The position numbers and the translations under genes are program-made. Shown one piece after another: positions 23,780-31,948 of a stretch of 46,727 nucleotides of DNA; position 1 is the stretch's first letter, and each line of letters opens with the position of its first letter. The notes below the pieces were generated by a model. The model was not told the DNA's origin, searched no databases, and worked only from the letters and a program-made list of their open reading frames with translations. Source of the stretch: Collinsella aerofaciens (lineage in GTDB: Bacteria; Actinomycetota; Coriobacteriia; Coriobacteriales; Coriobacteriaceae); the NCBI RefSeq assembly GCF_015557435.1, contig NZ_JADNOH010000001.1, positions 1 through 46,727 on the forward strand, given 5' to 3'.

Positions 23780-25405
23780 ATGCTCAATGGATTTCAGTCG
23801 AAAGCGGATCTGGCTGGGTTTCTTGACCTGTCCTTGGAAAAACTTGACCTCTTTGTAAATCCAACTTCCATGTATCAGCTATATAGAAGTAGATTGGTGC
23901 CAAAAAGATGCGGTGGCTATCGAGAGCTATTGATTCCAAGGTCTGATCTAAAAAAGGCTCAAAGAATTATCGCCTGTGAGCTTGAAAAAAGCTACAGCCC
24001 ATTGCCTTGTGTGCACGGTTTCGTTAAAGGTCGGTCAATTAAAACAAATGCCGAAACTCATGTTGGCTCACAAGTAATTGTCGGCTTGGATATTAAGGAT
24101 TTCTTTCCTTCAATTTCGTCAAAACGAGTATACGGCCTTCTTATTTCCAAGAGGCTGGGTCTAACCCCTGAGGTTGCATTCTGTATTTCGAGACTTGTTG
24201 CGACGCCGAAAGGGCTTCCCCAGGGCGCCCCCTCATCTCCTGTTATTTCGAACATGATTTGCCTCGGTATGGACAAGCAGCTCATGCATCTATTCCATGA
24301 GTATCATTACCAATATTCACGATATGCGGATGATCTTACGTTCTCATTTAGAAGTTCCTTCTTCTTTTACCGACACTTTTATTCAGGCGGAAAGCTCAGA
24401 TTGCCTAATAAGCTACGAAACGCAATTACTAACTTCCATGGGATTGCGTCATTCGAGCTCAACGAAGATAAATCTTTTTATAGTTTCAGTTTTTCAAGAC
24501 AGCTAGTCACGGGCGTTGTCTGCAATAAAAAGACGAATATAAAACGTGAACAATATCGTCGTCTTCGCTCAACGCTGCATCGACTAAGTGTCGGTGATTG
24601 TAATGGCGCAATGGGTTGCTATTACGGAAAATCCGTTGGCGAGATAACCGACGCAGAGATTAGAATGTTCGAACCATCTCTCCGGGGAAGTCTAGATTAT
24701 TACAAGTCCCTTATTAAGGACCCATGGACATCGGGGCCACTCATGCGTTTGGGCAGTTTGTACAACAATTCAAAACCAGAAGACGCACCCGTTTTCCCAG
24801 TCGCACTTCATCAAGACTCGATTCTGTATCTTGAAGGAGTAGATTGCGAACAAAACCCATTTGAGGGACTGGGGTTTTACTTAACCGGCTACGGTCTTGT
24901 AACGGCATGGCATGTGATATGCGATGCCGTTTCCCGCGATATGGAAAGCGGGGAAATAAGAATTTTTAGCTCAAACAAGACACCGCTTGCTAGGTTTATA
25001 TATAGCAACGACCTACTTCAGGAGAATAAACGCGATGCTGCGATACTAAAAGATGTACCCTCTGAAATGATAAAGAACACTCCTCAGCTTTCGCCAAATA
25101 TTGATTTACCTACAAAGGGGGAGAAGATTACTGCCTACCAGCATCATTTTTCCGAATCTGGATTCAGCTTTGAACTTCACGGTGGGGAACTGCTCAGATT
25201 GGGAGACCCAAATGAAGAGGGTACGCTCTGTTATACGAATTGTTCATTTATGCACGGAATGAGTGGCGGGCCAGTGTTTAATGGTATCGGGCAGGTAATC
25301 GGCATAGTACATAGCGCGACCGAGCAGGGAAAACTGGGATCATTTCTTCCTTTAAGGGATTGCTTTCGTTCAACTGACGTTTATGGAAAGTGGATTATCT
25401 TCTAA
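23780..25405 (+). CDS. Retron reverse transcriptase fused to trypsin-like serine protease
   Basis: A 541-residue two-domain protein. Residues 1 to about 315 are a retron RT with NAETH (90-94, the NAxxH signature), LDIKDFF (Asp at 104 and 107), LPQGAPSSP, the YADD active site (182-185) and VTG (243-245, hallmark of retrons). Residues about 335-541 are a trypsin-like protease: His378 in LVTAWHVI, Asp419 in NKRDAAIL, and Ser495 in MHGMSGGPVF, so the triad is complete. The ATG at 23780 is preceded by AAGGAT. The RT copies part of the upstream ncRNA into msDNA; the protease is presumably the toxic effector, held in check until phage infection disturbs the msDNA complex. The role split is inferred from other retrons. 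Confidence 0.93.
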   Translation: MLNGFQSKADLAGFLDLSLEKLDLFVNPTSMYQLYRSRLVPKRCGGYRELLIPRSDLKKAQRIIACELEKSYSPLPCVHGFVKGRSIKTNAETHVGSQVIVGLDIKDFFPSISSKRVYGLLISKRLGLTPEVAFCISRLVATPKGLPQGAPSSPVISNMICLGMDKQLMHLFHEYHYQYSRYADDLTFSFRSSFFFYRHFYSGGKLRLPNKLRNAITNFHGIASFELNEDKSFYSFSFSRQLVTGVVCNKKTNIKREQYRRLRSTLHRLSVGDCNGAMGCYYGKSVGEITDAEIRMFEPSLRGSLDYYKSLIKDPWTSGPLMRLGSLYNNSKPEDAPVFPVALHQDSILYLEGVDCEQNPFEGLGFYLTGYGLVTAWHVICDAVSRDMESGEIRIFSSNKTPLARFIYSNDLLQENKRDAAILKDVPSEMIKNTPQLSPNIDLPTKGEKITAYQHHFSESGFSFELHGGELLRLGDPNEEGTLCYTNCSFMHGMSGGPVFNGIGQVIGIVHSATEQGKLGSFLPLRDCFRSTDVYGKWIIF

Positions 25406-25647
25406 AGAGATCATGTGCGGCTCTCTTAATCAGGCTGGCTCTCGTCCTTCTGCAGAACTCCGCGAGGTTGCATGCCTGCGGGTCGAACCCGCCGCCCTCC
25501 TCCGTGGCTGTGTTTCGTCAAGAGGAATTGAGCAAAAAGAGCATCGGAAATTGAGCAGCCTGAGCATCGGGAAGCGGGTAGTGTCGAGAAAGTTTGTGTA
25601 AGGGCCCTTGCGGCCCCTGTGTCCGATATCCGGAATCAGTTGATATC

Positions 25648-26345
25648 CTAGGCCGCCTCCACGCTGTCGGTAAGTTCCAGGCTGGATTCGATCATCTTCC
25701 TGGCCGTCTTCTCTAGCTCCGCCCAGTCGTGCTCGCCCGCGGCACCCATCCTGAACGCGGCGTCATGCATCTCGGCCATCTTCATCTCCGAGAAGCACCT
25801 CGATGTCGACCACGTCTCCGCCTGGTCGCACATGACGGCGCCCACGAGCCTGAGCAGCGAGCTCTCCGACGGGAAGACCTGCACCACGCGCGATTGGCGC
25901 TTTATCTCCCTCTTGGCGCGCTCCTGCACGTTGTTGGTGCGCAGGCGCTTCCAGTGCGACGGCGGGAAGTCCAGGTACGCGAGTGCGTCGGGCTCCGCCT
26001 CCTCGAGCATCCTCGCCGCCCTCGGGCAGCACCCCTCCAGCATCTCGCACGCCGCGTGGTACATAGCCACGGCGGTGGCGGCGTCCCCGGCGCGGAAGAC
26101 CGACGAGACGATGCGGCCCACGCGGCGCCTCAGCTGCCAGGAGCCGGCCTCGCGCATGCAGTCGCGCATCAGGTGCACGGCGCATCGCTGCCAGGCCGCC
26201 CCCTGGAAGACCTCGCCTATGGTCCTGACCAGGCCCCCGTGGGCATCGGAGACGACGAGTTCGGTGCCGATCGCGCCGCGGTCGCGCAGCTTCCGCAGGA
26301 AACCGAGCCACGATTCTTAGGACTCCGTGTCCACCACGGATGAGG
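25648..26345 (-). pseudogene. Truncated IS256-family transposase gene with nonsense codon
   Basis: Read leftward, the preserved part contains ESWLGFLRKLRDRG, TELVVSDAHGGLVRTIGEVF, GAAWQRCAVHLMRDCM, DFPPSHWKRLRTNN and REIKRQSRVVQVFPSESS, the C-terminal half of an IS256/mutator transposase. Upstream of ESWLGF the text VVDTES is followed by a TAA exactly where related proteins have Tyr, a nonsense change. A little further the match is lost, so the first half of the gene is gone. The sequence GTGTCGAGAAAGTTTGTGTA at 25581-25600, beyond the stop, looks like the terminal repeat of this family. About 220 bp to the right of the relic (26346-26570) hold no recognisable gene. Confidence 0.88.
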
Positions 26346-26570
26346 CGTATTTGTCCTGGCGTTATGTTCCGCGCTTATTGGGCTATGCGCAATACGGCGG
26401 CTTCAGTATGAGGCCGGCTTGCGCTTCTTCGGGATCCCACACTGACACCTTCCAAGTCCGATTTATGTCCGCGCCGGTATTTATGCTTTAAGCAAAGCGG
26501 CACGAGTGAACTTGCTACAAGCCTCATGCTGCAAGCACGTTAACCAATCGGTCGTGAAGGCGAGGTGAGT

Positions 26571-26798
26571 ATGAAAGGTAGAAACCAGCACGTTACGAAG
26601 CGGGCGGATGGCAAATGGCAGGTTAAGGGTGAGGGGGCGCGTCGCGCTTCCTTTGTTACGACGACCCAGGGCGAAGCTATAAAGCGCGGTCGTCAAATTA
26701 GTTCTAATCAGCACTCTGAGCTAATCACCCATCGTCCCGATGGCAGAATCCGCGCAAAGGATTCCCATGGGCACGATCCCTTCCCGCCGAGAGGATAG
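26571..26798 (+). CDS. DUF2188 family protein
   Basis: A 75-residue protein with the DUF2188 pattern from end to end: GRNQHVTKRADGKWQVKGEG, then the A-x-S-F-V-T-T-T-Q-G-E-A-I middle, HRPDGRIRAKDSHGHDPFPP at the end. Members are small, widespread and of unknown function, often next to mobile or accessory genes. The ATG at 26571 follows GAGGTGAG. It stands alone between the transposase relic and the first palindromic element. Confidence 0.88.
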   Translation: MKGRNQHVTKRADGKWQVKGEGARRASFVTTTQGEAIKRGRQISSNQHSELITHRPDGRIRAKDSHGHDPFPPRG

Positions 26799-26859
26799 GG
26801 GCTTGACGCCATTGTGGCTGCGGGCATGGATTGGCGTGTCCGCAGCCGCAAGCGCCTTC

Positions 26860-26984
26860 CGGAAGTATGCGGCAAATTCTGGAATCCCCGAGCACAACGG
26901 CTTTTCCACATATAGGATCCGCAGGTAGAAGCATTGCGGCATTCCGGAGCGCTCGGCACGCCAGGGATTTGCCGCATACTTCCG
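26860..26984. repeat. 125-bp palindromic repeat element, copy A
   Basis: The ends are CGGAAGTATGCGGCAAAT (26860-26877) and its exact reverse complement (26967-26984). The interior shares CCGAGCAC and CCGCAGGTAGA with copies B (31543) and C (31678). The unit has no coding frame of note. Size, terminal inverted repeats and multiple copies suggest a MITE or REP-like element. Confidence 0.85.
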
Positions 26985-27026
26985 AGTTTTTGGCCTTGTG
27001 CCCTTTGTTCTAGATGCTGCAAACAC

Positions 27027-27054
27027 TTGATTGATGCTATTTAAGGTCTATAAT
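27027..27054 (+). promoter_or_regulatory. Promoter of the first AAA/RloB pair
   Basis: TTGATT (27027-27032) and TATAAT (27049-27054) are 16 bp apart. Transcription would begin near 27061, leaving about 48 bases of leader before the ATG at 27109 and ruling out the in-frame ATG at 27031 as the start. Confidence 0.65.
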
Positions 27055-27108
27055 CAAATAAAAACTCTGAAATATCTTTTCAAAACAATGAAAGGAATTT
27101 TGAGGACG

Positions 27109-28326
27109 ATGCTTTGCCAGTTTACCTTCAGGAACTATAGATCCTATCGCGACGAAACTGAGCTTTCCATGCAGGCAACATCGATGAGGGAGTTCGAGCG
27201 CTCCCTTATAGAGTGCCCTGACGGGCAGAGCTTCCTTCCGGTGGCTGCGGTTTACGGGCCTAACGCTGGCGGCAAGTCTAACCTGCTCGAGGCTCTTGAC
27301 TATATTCGTTCGGCGGTGGCAAGGCCGATCAGATTGTTGTCTGCCAGCACTGATGCGCCAGAAGGTAACCGATCTTCAATACCCCGTTGCTCTGCGTTTG
27401 AGTTCGATGACGTGTCGGCTGCTAAGCCCACCGAGTTCGAGCTCTACTATCGCGCGGGTGAGCATGAGTACCGCTATGCCCTGTCCGTGCATGCGGACGA
27501 GATCGTGTCCGAAGGCCTTTGGCGACGAAAATTGGGAGCATCACGCACGGCGATGCTGTTCGAGCGTGAGGGCGCAGAGGTTGAACTCGGTCCCACGCTG
27601 AGTAAGCTCGTGACGGCTGCGAGATTCAACCCGAGGCTGCCGTACCTGTCGTTTCTCTGCATCAACTTTGACGTGCCGGTGGTCAAGGAGGCTGCCAGCT
27701 GGTTTCTTGACGGGGTGTTCCTGAACTATAACAGCTCCTATCTGGAGCAGATGCTCGAACAATTGCTCGATGAGGATGACTCACCCGAGGTCACGCGTTT
27801 TTTGCGCGCCGTTGATGTACGTATTGATGGCTTCAGAGTGGAGAGGGCGCCGGAGTGGCGCGGCCAGCGCGTCTTCGTGAGGCACGAGGTGGGCGGCAAG
27901 GCGTACGAGCTGCGTTTATCCGAGGAATCTGCCGGAACCCAGAAGCTCATGGGGTTGGCTGCGTATCTGATGACAGCGCTTGAGCGTGGTGGCACCGTTG
28001 TGGTAGACGAGCTCGACGCCAAACTGCACCCGAAGCTTCTTCGCTATGTGATTCTGCTGTTTAAGGATCCTGGGGTCAACAAGAGTGGCGCGCAGCTCAT
28101 CTTCTCGTCCCAGGATGTGTCAACCATGCGAAACGATGTGTTCCGCCGTGACGAGATATGGTTCGCTGCGCGCGGCGAGGGGGAGGCGAGCCAACTGTGG
28201 TCTCTCGCCGACATCCACGAGGCAAACGGTAATCTGGTAAGCAAGAACGCGGCTTTCGACAAGCAATACCTTTCCGGTCGCTACGGCGCCGATCCGTATC
28301 TCACCCGCATCGAGGAGTGGGATTAG
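27109..28326 (+). CDS. AAA-family ATPase, RloA/AbiLi-like
   Basis: A 405-residue ABC/OLD-type ATPase. The N terminus (LCQFTFRNYRSYRDETELSM) is typical of AAA_21/AAA_15 family members. Walker A is at 50-57 (GPNAGGKS), the signature region reads RLSEESAGTQKLM, Walker B is at about 293-300 (TVVVDELDAKLHP), and SSQDVSTM follows where a His switch is often found. ATG 27109 has GAGG just upstream. The next gene starts one base after the stop and encodes an RloB protein. The pair matches RloA/RloB, known as AbiL (AbiLi/AbiLii) in abortive infection. High GC compared with the ATPase gene at 29597. Confidence 0.85.
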   Translation: MLCQFTFRNYRSYRDETELSMQATSMREFERSLIECPDGQSFLPVAAVYGPNAGGKSNLLEALDYIRSAVARPIRLLSASTDAPEGNRSSIPRCSAFEFDDVSAAKPTEFELYYRAGEHEYRYALSVHADEIVSEGLWRRKLGASRTAMLFEREGAEVELGPTLSKLVTAARFNPRLPYLSFLCINFDVPVVKEAASWFLDGVFLNYNSSYLEQMLEQLLDEDDSPEVTRFLRAVDVRIDGFRVERAPEWRGQRVFVRHEVGGKAYELRLSEESAGTQKLMGLAAYLMTALERGGTVVVDELDAKLHPKLLRYVILLFKDPGVNKSGAQLIFSSQDVSTMRNDVFRRDEIWFAARGEGEASQLWSLADIHEANGNLVSKNAAFDKQYLSGRYGADPYLTRIEEWD

Positions 28327-28327
28327 C

Positions 28328-28996
28328 ATGGTGGCGAAGAAGTCGAAGGGCTGGCGTAGCGGCAAACGAGAGGGCCGCTCGCGCATGGTTCAGATGACGC
28401 GTCATCTTGTAGTGAGCGAGGGCAAGGAGACCGAGCCTCGCTACTTTGAGGGTGTGCGTGCGGCGTTGGGTGCGGCGAACGAGCGTAAGGTTGCCATTGT
28501 CGTTAAGGGGACCGGCAAACACACACTTGACCTACTTGACTTTGCCGTCGAACATTGCCGCTATGCGCCCGAGACATTCGACCATGTGTGGCTCGTGTAT
28601 GACAAGGATGACTTTCCTGCGTCCGACTTTGACGCGATGGAGCGCAAATGCGACGAGCTCTCCGATGGTTCGAGGACCTTCCATGCGTTGTGGTCGAACC
28701 CCTGCTTCGAGCTGTGGCTGCTTCTGCACTTTCGCTACACGACCGCGCATATGTCCGCGTCCGACTGCCAGCATGCCCTCGCGCAGGAGATGTCGAAGAA
28801 CTTGGGCATCGAGTACCGCAAGAACCTTGACGGGATGTTTTGGGCAGTGGATGATAGGCGAGGCGAAGCATTGCAGCGTGCTGGGCGCCTCGCCGCGTAC
28901 CATAGGGAACTGGGTAACATTAAGCCATCTGCGCAAAACCCTTCAACTAAGATTGGCGAGATATTCGATGTGATTGGGCCGTATCTGGTTGGATAG
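28328..28996 (+). CDS. RloB family protein (TOPRIM-like), AbiLii-like
   Basis: A 222-residue RloB-family protein. The basic start is followed by the family signature LVVSEGKETEPRYFEGV (Glu at residue 31), then HVWLVYDKDDFP with the acidic pair, and SNPCFELWLLLHF. The S-E-G and D-K-D-D elements correspond to the metal-binding acids of a TOPRIM fold, as found in OLD-type nucleases. It is presumably the nuclease or RNase arm controlled by the ATPase encoded just before it. About 540 gene-free bases follow. Confidence 0.88.
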   Translation: MVAKKSKGWRSGKREGRSRMVQMTRHLVVSEGKETEPRYFEGVRAALGAANERKVAIVVKGTGKHTLDLLDFAVEHCRYAPETFDHVWLVYDKDDFPASDFDAMERKCDELSDGSRTFHALWSNPCFELWLLLHFRYTTAHMSASDCQHALAQEMSKNLGIEYRKNLDGMFWAVDDRRGEALQRAGRLAAYHRELGNIKPSAQNPSTKIGEIFDVIGPYLVG

Positions 28997-29539
28997 TCGA
29001 GTTCGATCAGGCTTGCTAGAGCATGGGTCCACGAAAGAGGCTGCATGCAGGGTTGCTTTCTGCCTTGGATTGGATTGGCCTTTTGGGGCACGAATAGGAT
29101 ACTAGCGTGAATTAGCGGTATTGACGCAGCCAACCTACGGGCTTGCGTCCTGCGGAGAGGCGGCTGTTCTCTGGACGGCCGTCTCTCTCTTTGCGTCCAT
29201 GATGAGAAGAATATTTCGCCAAGTTTGGCGGTCTCGATCGTGTGGTTTCGACTTGTGGTCGAGTTTGTAGGCAAACGGAGGATATCGACAAAAAAGAGTC
29301 AATTGCGGTGGGAGCCTTCGGGCGATACCTGAAGAGGGTGGATGTGTCGGCCCTCTTTTTTGGATGTAAGATTCGACCTGTCAAAACTTACATCTCAATT
29401 GGGTAAAGACGAAATTACGGGTGTTTTTCTGCCCGCATGTAATTTTACTGACGCGTGGTCGCTTGGCCTTAATTCGCGGCGGGTTTTCATGGCTCGCATG
29501 GACTTTGGTCACATTACTTTTCTCGTAATGGAGTATTTG
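28997..29539. other. Gene-free stretch between the two ATPase systems
   Basis: No convincing coding frame on either strand. It holds a small palindrome CGCCAAGTTTGGCG near 29219-29232 and a terminator-like hairpin at 29332-29361. Its right edge is the long palindrome that covers the next start codon. Confidence 0.5.
29332..29361 (+). terminator. Rho-independent terminator-like hairpin
   Basis: AAGAGGG (29332-29338) pairs with CCCTCTT (29351-29357) across a 12-base loop and continues into TTTT. It would end transcripts entering from the RloB gene and insulate the following ATPase gene. Confidence 0.55.
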
Positions 29540-29598
29540 ATTAGACTCTCCTATCTCTTGCCGTAATATAATTACGGCAAGAGATAGGAGAGTCTAAT
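29540..29598. promoter_or_regulatory. 59-bp perfect palindrome over promoter, ribosome-binding site and start codon
   Basis: Two 28-base arms (29540-29567 and 29571-29598) are exact reverse complements around ATA. The right arm includes the ribosome-binding site (ATAGGAG) and the first two bases of the ATG at 29597. TAGACT (29542-29547) and TAATAT (29564-29569), 16 bp apart, could be the -35 and -10. In that case the palindrome is an operator and the normal mRNA starts within the right arm. Any longer read-through transcript would fold into a 28-bp hairpin that hides the start. Regulation by either means is inference. Confidence 0.8.
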
Positions 29599-30697
29599 GC
29601 TTAAGTGTTTTACTGTTGATGGCTATAGGAATTTTCCGAATCCGGTTACATTTAATTTTGCGGCTTCTCGTGATTACCAGTTTGCAGAAAATAACGTTAA
29701 AAACGGAACCGTGAAAACCGCGCTTTTGATCGGCAGAAATGCGTCTGGTAAATCAAATTTTGGTTCAGCTTTATTCGACATTACGCTCGGCTTTCCAAAG
29801 GCATTCGATTATCCTGACCAGGATGATCGTCTATTTTTGAATGCTGATTGCGGGCGAGGCACAGCACGGTTCACCTATGTCTTTGAATTTGACGGTCGCG
29901 AAATCAATTACAGCTATGAAAAGACTTCTCCCACTACTTGGTTTCACGAGAGCCTATCGATTGATGAGAGCCTCATTTTCGATTTCAATAACGCGCGCGG
30001 CGTTTTCGTAGAGAACCACCTTGAACGAATCGGTGCAGCTGGGATCAATTTTGAATTCTCCGATACTTCGCTGAGCCTTCTTTCTTATATAACGAGTAGC
30101 CTTCCAACCAATGTTTTAGGCATCTTGGCTGAATTACGCCGATTTGTCTCGCACATGAGGCTGATTCGCATGGAAGGATTTCGATTAAAGGGGTTTGAAA
30201 CAAGAAAGGTGGTCGACAAAATCATACGCGAGAACAAAGTTGCGGAATTCGAGTCATTTATTCGCAATTTTGGAGTCGATGAGTCTCTGATCGTTATTAA
30301 AGAGTCCGACGGCTCGCCTGTTTTGTATTTCAATCATCCCATGCGATGCATCCCGTTTGTCGAGGCATGTTCTAGCGGTACAAGAACTCTGGTTAAGTTA
30401 TTCTCTGAGCTTGAGCTTAACGAGTCTGCCAGCTTTTTGTTCATAGATGAGTTTGACGCTTTTTGTCACTTTGAGATGGCGGAGAGCCTTTTGAAGCTCT
30501 TTGCTTCCAAGGCATCTTGTCAGATACTGTGTTCCACTCACAACACTTCGCTTGTTAAGAATGGCGTTATGCGGCCTGACTGCGTATATCAAATCTCTGC
30601 AAAAAATGGCATTCGAACCTTGGCCGATTCCACCGATCGTGAGTTGAGGCTCGGCAACAACATTGAAAAGCTCCTCCGTGCCGGAGAGTTTGAGTAG
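29597..30697 (+). CDS. AAA-family ATPase of a second ATPase/TOPRIM pair
   Basis: A 366-residue OLD/AAA_21-type ATPase. KCFTVDGYRNFPNPVTFNF is the usual N-terminal strand pair. Walker A is at 46-54 (GRNASGKSN), the signature region EACSSGTRTLVKLF, Walker B ASFLFIDEFDAF, and the switch CSTHN. Its start codon is buried in the 59-bp palindrome. The stop is two bases before the next gene. It is more AT-rich than the RloA-like gene and only distantly similar to it, so the two pairs are separate acquisitions and not a duplication. Confidence 0.87.
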   Translation: MLKCFTVDGYRNFPNPVTFNFAASRDYQFAENNVKNGTVKTALLIGRNASGKSNFGSALFDITLGFPKAFDYPDQDDRLFLNADCGRGTARFTYVFEFDGREINYSYEKTSPTTWFHESLSIDESLIFDFNNARGVFVENHLERIGAAGINFEFSDTSLSLLSYITSSLPTNVLGILAELRRFVSHMRLIRMEGFRLKGFETRKVVDKIIRENKVAEFESFIRNFGVDESLIVIKESDGSPVLYFNHPMRCIPFVEACSSGTRTLVKLFSELELNESASFLFIDEFDAFCHFEMAESLLKLFASKASCQILCSTHNTSLVKNGVMRPDCVYQISAKNGIRTLADSTDRELRLGNNIEKLLRAGEFE

Positions 30698-30699
30698 TC

Positions 30700-31518
30700 A
30701 TGAATAGAGCGTCTGAAAAGAACGTCCTGCTTATTGTTGAAGGGGCTAAGCGCGAGCCTCAGTTGATGGAGCGATTGTTTGAATCATTTGACCTTTCAGA
30801 CAATTTTCAAATTGTTCCAGTCAAGATCAACGTTCACGATTTTCTAAATAAGCTCTTTCAAGAATACGGTTGCGATTTTGAGGCCGTTGATCTTAAGCCC
30901 TTTGTTGCTGAGCTTCTTTCGGACAAAGATGATGCGGCTCAGCTTCTCGAATCAAGCTTCACGGACACTCTGCTCATATTTGACTTAGATCCTCAGGACA
31001 ATCGGCTCGATTTTAAACGGCTTGAGCTAATGCAAGACTATTACTGCGATAGCACTGATATGGGCCAGCTATATCTAAGCTATCCATCGGTTGAAGCGTA
31101 TCGTGATTTCGATACCTTTGGATATTCGTCGCTAGATGACGCCCTCGTTCCTTCAGATGTGATTTTTGGTCAACGTTCGTACAAGGAGTGGGTTGCCAGA
31201 AGGGGAGATTCGCTTGCGGATATCGATCGCATTGATGGCTATACATTTGCCTGCATTGTTGCCGTTCATGCCCTGAGATCGCTTTGGTTAACTAATGAGC
31301 AGGTGACGCAAAATGCAAAAGAGTCTTTGGTCGATTTAGCCGGGACTGTGATGAACATTAATCATTCGGAGCTATTGCTCAATGAGATTGACCGTCTGAA
31401 CAATGATTCATTTTGCGCCTGCTGCACCTGCTTATTCTTCATTGCAAATTGGCCTAAGCGGCTTTACGACATTTTGAACAAGGCGATTAAGAGGGGGTTG
31501 GGTATTCGTTTGTTCTAA
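30700..31518 (+). CDS. TOPRIM-like partner of the second AAA ATPase
   Basis: A 272-residue protein whose N terminus NVLLIVEGAKREPQLMERLF gives the V-E-G-x3-E element of a TOPRIM or RloB/AbiL-type fold. TLLIFDLDPQDNRLD provides the D-x-D acids, and LYLSYPSVEAYRDF a further family-like patch. The C-terminal 100 residues are helical with a short cysteine cluster (CACCTC). Not RloB by length or end sequence, so it is best called a TOPRIM-like effector of an AbiL/PARIS-style system. It is translated two bases after the ATPase stop. Confidence 0.65.
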   Translation: MNRASEKNVLLIVEGAKREPQLMERLFESFDLSDNFQIVPVKINVHDFLNKLFQEYGCDFEAVDLKPFVAELLSDKDDAAQLLESSFTDTLLIFDLDPQDNRLDFKRLELMQDYYCDSTDMGQLYLSYPSVEAYRDFDTFGYSSLDDALVPSDVIFGQRSYKEWVARRGDSLADIDRIDGYTFACIVAVHALRSLWLTNEQVTQNAKESLVDLAGTVMNINHSELLLNEIDRLNNDSFCACCTCLFFIANWPKRLYDILNKAIKRGLGIRLF

Positions 31519-31542
31519 AGAGTCTCCTTCGCCCTTTATTTT

Positions 31543-31666
31543 CGGAAGTGCGGGGAAAAATTGAAAACCGCCGAGCACAACCTGATTTTTTGCAACAAAA
31601 CCGCAGGTCGCGGAAGCACAAAGCAGGGGTCTGGCCGGCTGATCTCGGCTTTACCCCGCACTTCCG
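31543..31666. repeat. About 124-bp palindromic repeat element, copy B
   Basis: CGGAAGTGCGGGG at the left end pairs with CCCCGCACTTCCG at the right; two more flanking bases also pair. The interior shares CCGAGCACAAC and CCGCAGGT with copies A and C. Both arms differ from copies A and C at the same positions, yet stay complementary to each other. It lies 24 bp after the TOPRIM-like gene. Confidence 0.85.
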
Positions 31667-31677
31667 AAATCGCCCGT

Positions 31678-31802
31678 CGGAAGTATGCGGCAAATTCTGG
31701 AACCACCGAGCACGCCGCCATTTTTGCGCAAAGAAACCGCAGGTAGACGCGTTGGCGCTACTCGGCATGGTCGGCCAGCTCTGATTTTGCCGCATACTTC
31801 CG
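31678..31802. repeat. 125-bp palindromic repeat element, copy C
   Basis: CGGAAGTATGCGGCAAA at 31678-31694 pairs with TTTGCCGCATACTTCCG at 31786-31802. The ends and first 25 bases are almost identical to copy A, 4.8 kb away. It sits in tandem with copy B, 11 bp apart, before the pel promoter. Confidence 0.85.
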
Positions 31803-31875
31803 GATTTGATGCCTTTTATCCTATTTTGGCGCGTTCGCACACTCTAAAGATGTTCTTAAATCGCCCTTAAAGATT

Positions 31876-31903
31876 TTGGACATATGCACAGGCAGCGTAC
31901 AAT
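31876..31903 (+). promoter_or_regulatory. Probable promoter of the pel operon
   Basis: TTGGAC (31876-31881) and TACAAT (31898-31903) with 16 bp between them, about 45 bp before the GTG start of the PelD gene. A strong AAGGGAGGGG ribosome-binding site follows at 31931-31940. Confidence 0.5.
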
Positions 31904-31948
31904 ACGCATGTTTGGCATGATTGAGATCTAAAGGGAGGGGAGCACGCG

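Noticed and set aside
25480-25500. Possible tRNA T-arm (GGGTTCGACCCGC on the minus strand) as an island attachment site
   Set aside because: The loop is two bases too short for a T-loop, and no acceptor, D or anticodon arms can be built around it.
29342-29566. 74-codon frame before the second ATPase gene
   Set aside because: It runs through a terminator-like hairpin and into the long palindrome, has no ribosome-binding site and no recognisable protein pattern.
26860-31802. CRISPR array, suggested by repeated 125-bp units with conserved blocks
   Set aside because: Units are palindromic, few, not regularly spaced, and there are no cas genes.
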